Positions 4,268-5,211 of a DNA stretch of 5,211 bases are shown here, piece after piece (position 1 is the stretch's first letter; each line of letters begins with the position of its first letter). The notes beneath the pieces are model-generated. The model was not told the DNA's origin and made no database searches. It saw only the letters and a list, made by a program, of their open reading frames with translations. The stretch lies in NCBI GenBank assembly GCA_017550765.1, contig JAFZOC010000108.1, forward strand, positions 1-5,211. The letters are read 5' to 3'. Source of the DNA: Oscillospiraceae bacterium (GTDB lineage Bacteria > Bacillota_A > Clostridia > Oscillospirales > Oscillospiraceae). The translations under genes and the position numbers were made by a program.

Positions 4268-5211
4268 ATGAAAAAATACGCGGAAATGACCAAGGCGGAG
4301 CTCCAGGCGGAGCTGGAGGCGGTGCGCGCGCGCTATGAGGAACTGAAGGCCCAGGGACAGAGCCTGAACATGGCCCGCGGCAAGCCCAGCAAGGCCCAGT
4401 TGGACATGAACGGCCCCATGATGGACATCCTGCGTTCCGACAGCGACTATATGTGCGACGGCATCGACGCGCGCAACTACGGCGAGCTGGCGGGCCTGCC
4501 CGCCTGCCGCGCCCTCTTCGCGGAGCTCCTGGGCGTAGCGCCCGAGAACATCTTCGTCGGCGGCAGCGCCTCCCTGCAGCTCATGTACGACACCATCGCC
4601 AAGGCCTACACCCACGGCCGGGTCATGAGCCCCAAGCCCTGGGCAAAGCTCGACAGAGTCAAGTGGCTCTGCCCCTCTCCCGGCTACGACCGGCATTTCG
4701 GCGTCTCCGAGAGCTTCGGCATGGAGATGATCGCGGTCCCCATGACGCCGGAAGGCCCGGACATGGACGTGGTGGAGGAACTGGCCAAAGACCCGGAGGT
4801 CAAGGGCATGTGGTGCGTGCCCAAGTACTCCAACCCCGACGGCATCATCTACAGCGCGGAGACCATCCGCCGCATCGCCTCCCTCAAGCACGCCGCGCCC
4901 GACTTCCTGCTCATGTGGGACAATGCCTACTGCGTCCATGAGTTCGACGGCCCCTACGTCCCCTTCCCCGACATCCTGAGCGAGTGCGCCAAGTACGGCA
5001 ACGAAGACATGGTCTTCGAGTTCGCCTCCACCTCCAAGATCACCTTCCCCGGCGCCGGCATCTCCGTCTTCGCCTGCAGCGAGCGGAACATGGCCTACAT
5101 GAAGAAGATCCTGAACTCCCAGATCATCTCCTACGACAAGGTCAACCAGCTACGCCACGTCCGCTATCTGAAGGACAAGGCCGGTGTCCTGGCCCTGATG
5201 CAGCGCCATGC
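4268..5211 (+). CDS. PLP aminotransferase, aspartate aminotransferase Ic type (partial, 3' end outside window)
   Basis: The window holds 314 complete codons of a protein normally about 420-430 residues, so the C-terminal quarter is missing. It resembles the family of aminotransferases annotated as Asp_aminotransf (earlier called MocR-like alanine-glyoxylate aminotransferases), cytosolic fold-type I PLP enzymes that exchange the amino group of aspartate and 2-oxoglutarate. Visible elements: N-terminal helix, then LNMARGKPSKAQ (33-44), NYGELAGLPACR (70-81), GGSASLQLMYD (98-108) at the cofactor phosphate side, YSNPDG (187-192) equivalent to the NPTG motif, WDNAY (217-221) with the PLP-binding Asp218, and STSK (254-257) with Lys257 as the likely Schiff-base lysine. 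The RBS AAGGGA lies 7 bases before ATG 4268. It is divergent from the TauE-racemase operon. Aspartate specificity is a family inference. Confidence 0.93.
   Translation, partial: MKKYAEMTKAELQAELEAVRARYEELKAQGQSLNMARGKPSKAQLDMNGPMMDILRSDSDYMCDGIDARNYGELAGLPACRALFAELLGVAPENIFVGGSASLQLMYDTIAKAYTHGRVMSPKPWAKLDRVKWLCPSPGYDRHFGVSESFGMEMIAVPMTPEGPDMDVVEELAKDPEVKGMWCVPKYSNPDGIIYSAETIRRIASLKHAAPDFLLMWDNAYCVHEFDGPYVPFPDILSECAKYGNEDMVFEFASTSKITFPGAGISVFACSERNMAYMKKILNSQIISYDKVNQLRHVRYLKDKAGVLALMQRH

Noticed and set aside
4251..4271. ATG at 4251 as start of a leader peptide before the aminotransferase
   Set aside because: It gives only six codons, overlaps the aminotransferase RBS, and has no RBS of its own.
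3218..4939. Long in-frame upstream extension of the racemase reading frame
   Set aside because: The frame is open only by GC bias. The conserved MKKSIGILGGMGP start has its own RBS, and the extension overlaps the TauE-like gene and the aminotransferase.
4453..4941. Arg-rich plus-strand frame inside the aminotransferase
   Set aside because: It is an alternate frame of a confident gene, rich in Arg, Gly and Pro from GC-rich codons, without motifs.

Overview
The window looks like chromosomal DNA from a GC-rich Firmicute, most likely a Clostridia or Oscillospiraceae-type gut anaerobe. This rests on strong AGGAGG-type ribosome binding sites, TTGACA/TATAAT-type promoters with 17-base spacers, a GGAGGGC-type tRNA-Val(CAC), and GC-rich coding DNA between AT-rich promoters. 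Genus cannot be fixed from the sequence alone.

Left end (1-410) is a small tRNA locus with two divergent transcription units. On the minus strand, a TTGACA promoter (196-224) first transcribes a tRNA-Met-like element (111-181). Its acceptor stem and outer arms match tRNA-Met, but its centre is a long UNCG-capped hairpin. A tRNA-Met(CAU) gene follows (9-82). On the plus strand, a separate promoter (255-283) drives tRNA-Val(CAC) (295-371), which ends at a 13-bp terminator hairpin (377-405).

The middle (521-2416, minus strand) is a two-gene operon. A DAACS/SLC1 (GltPh-type) dicarboxylate/amino-acid:cation symporter has all the canonical acidic-amino-acid and sodium ligands. It is followed after 3 bp by a small protein resembling the YokE-like bacterial PH domain. 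The promoter, a near-perfect RBS and a terminator are all visible. The operon converges on tRNA-Val, with about 115 bp of gene-free GC-rich DNA between the two terminators.

The right half (2441-5211) has a minus-strand pair, a TauE/SafE (YfcA-like) membrane permease followed by an aspartate/glutamate-type racemase, ending at a bidirectional terminator (2441-2470). A divergent promoter region (4051-4267) separates this pair from a plus-strand class-I-fold PLP aminotransferase of the aspartate aminotransferase Ic type. The aminotransferase is cut by the window edge after 314 codons.

Functionally, the symporter, racemase and aminotransferase suggest uptake, racemisation and transamination of aspartate, glutamate or analogues. 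The anion permease leaves open sulfur-containing analogues such as cysteate or cysteine sulfinate, but that is inference. I see no mobile element, CRISPR array or defence system. The most unusual item is the tRNA-Met-like hairpin element at 111-181.
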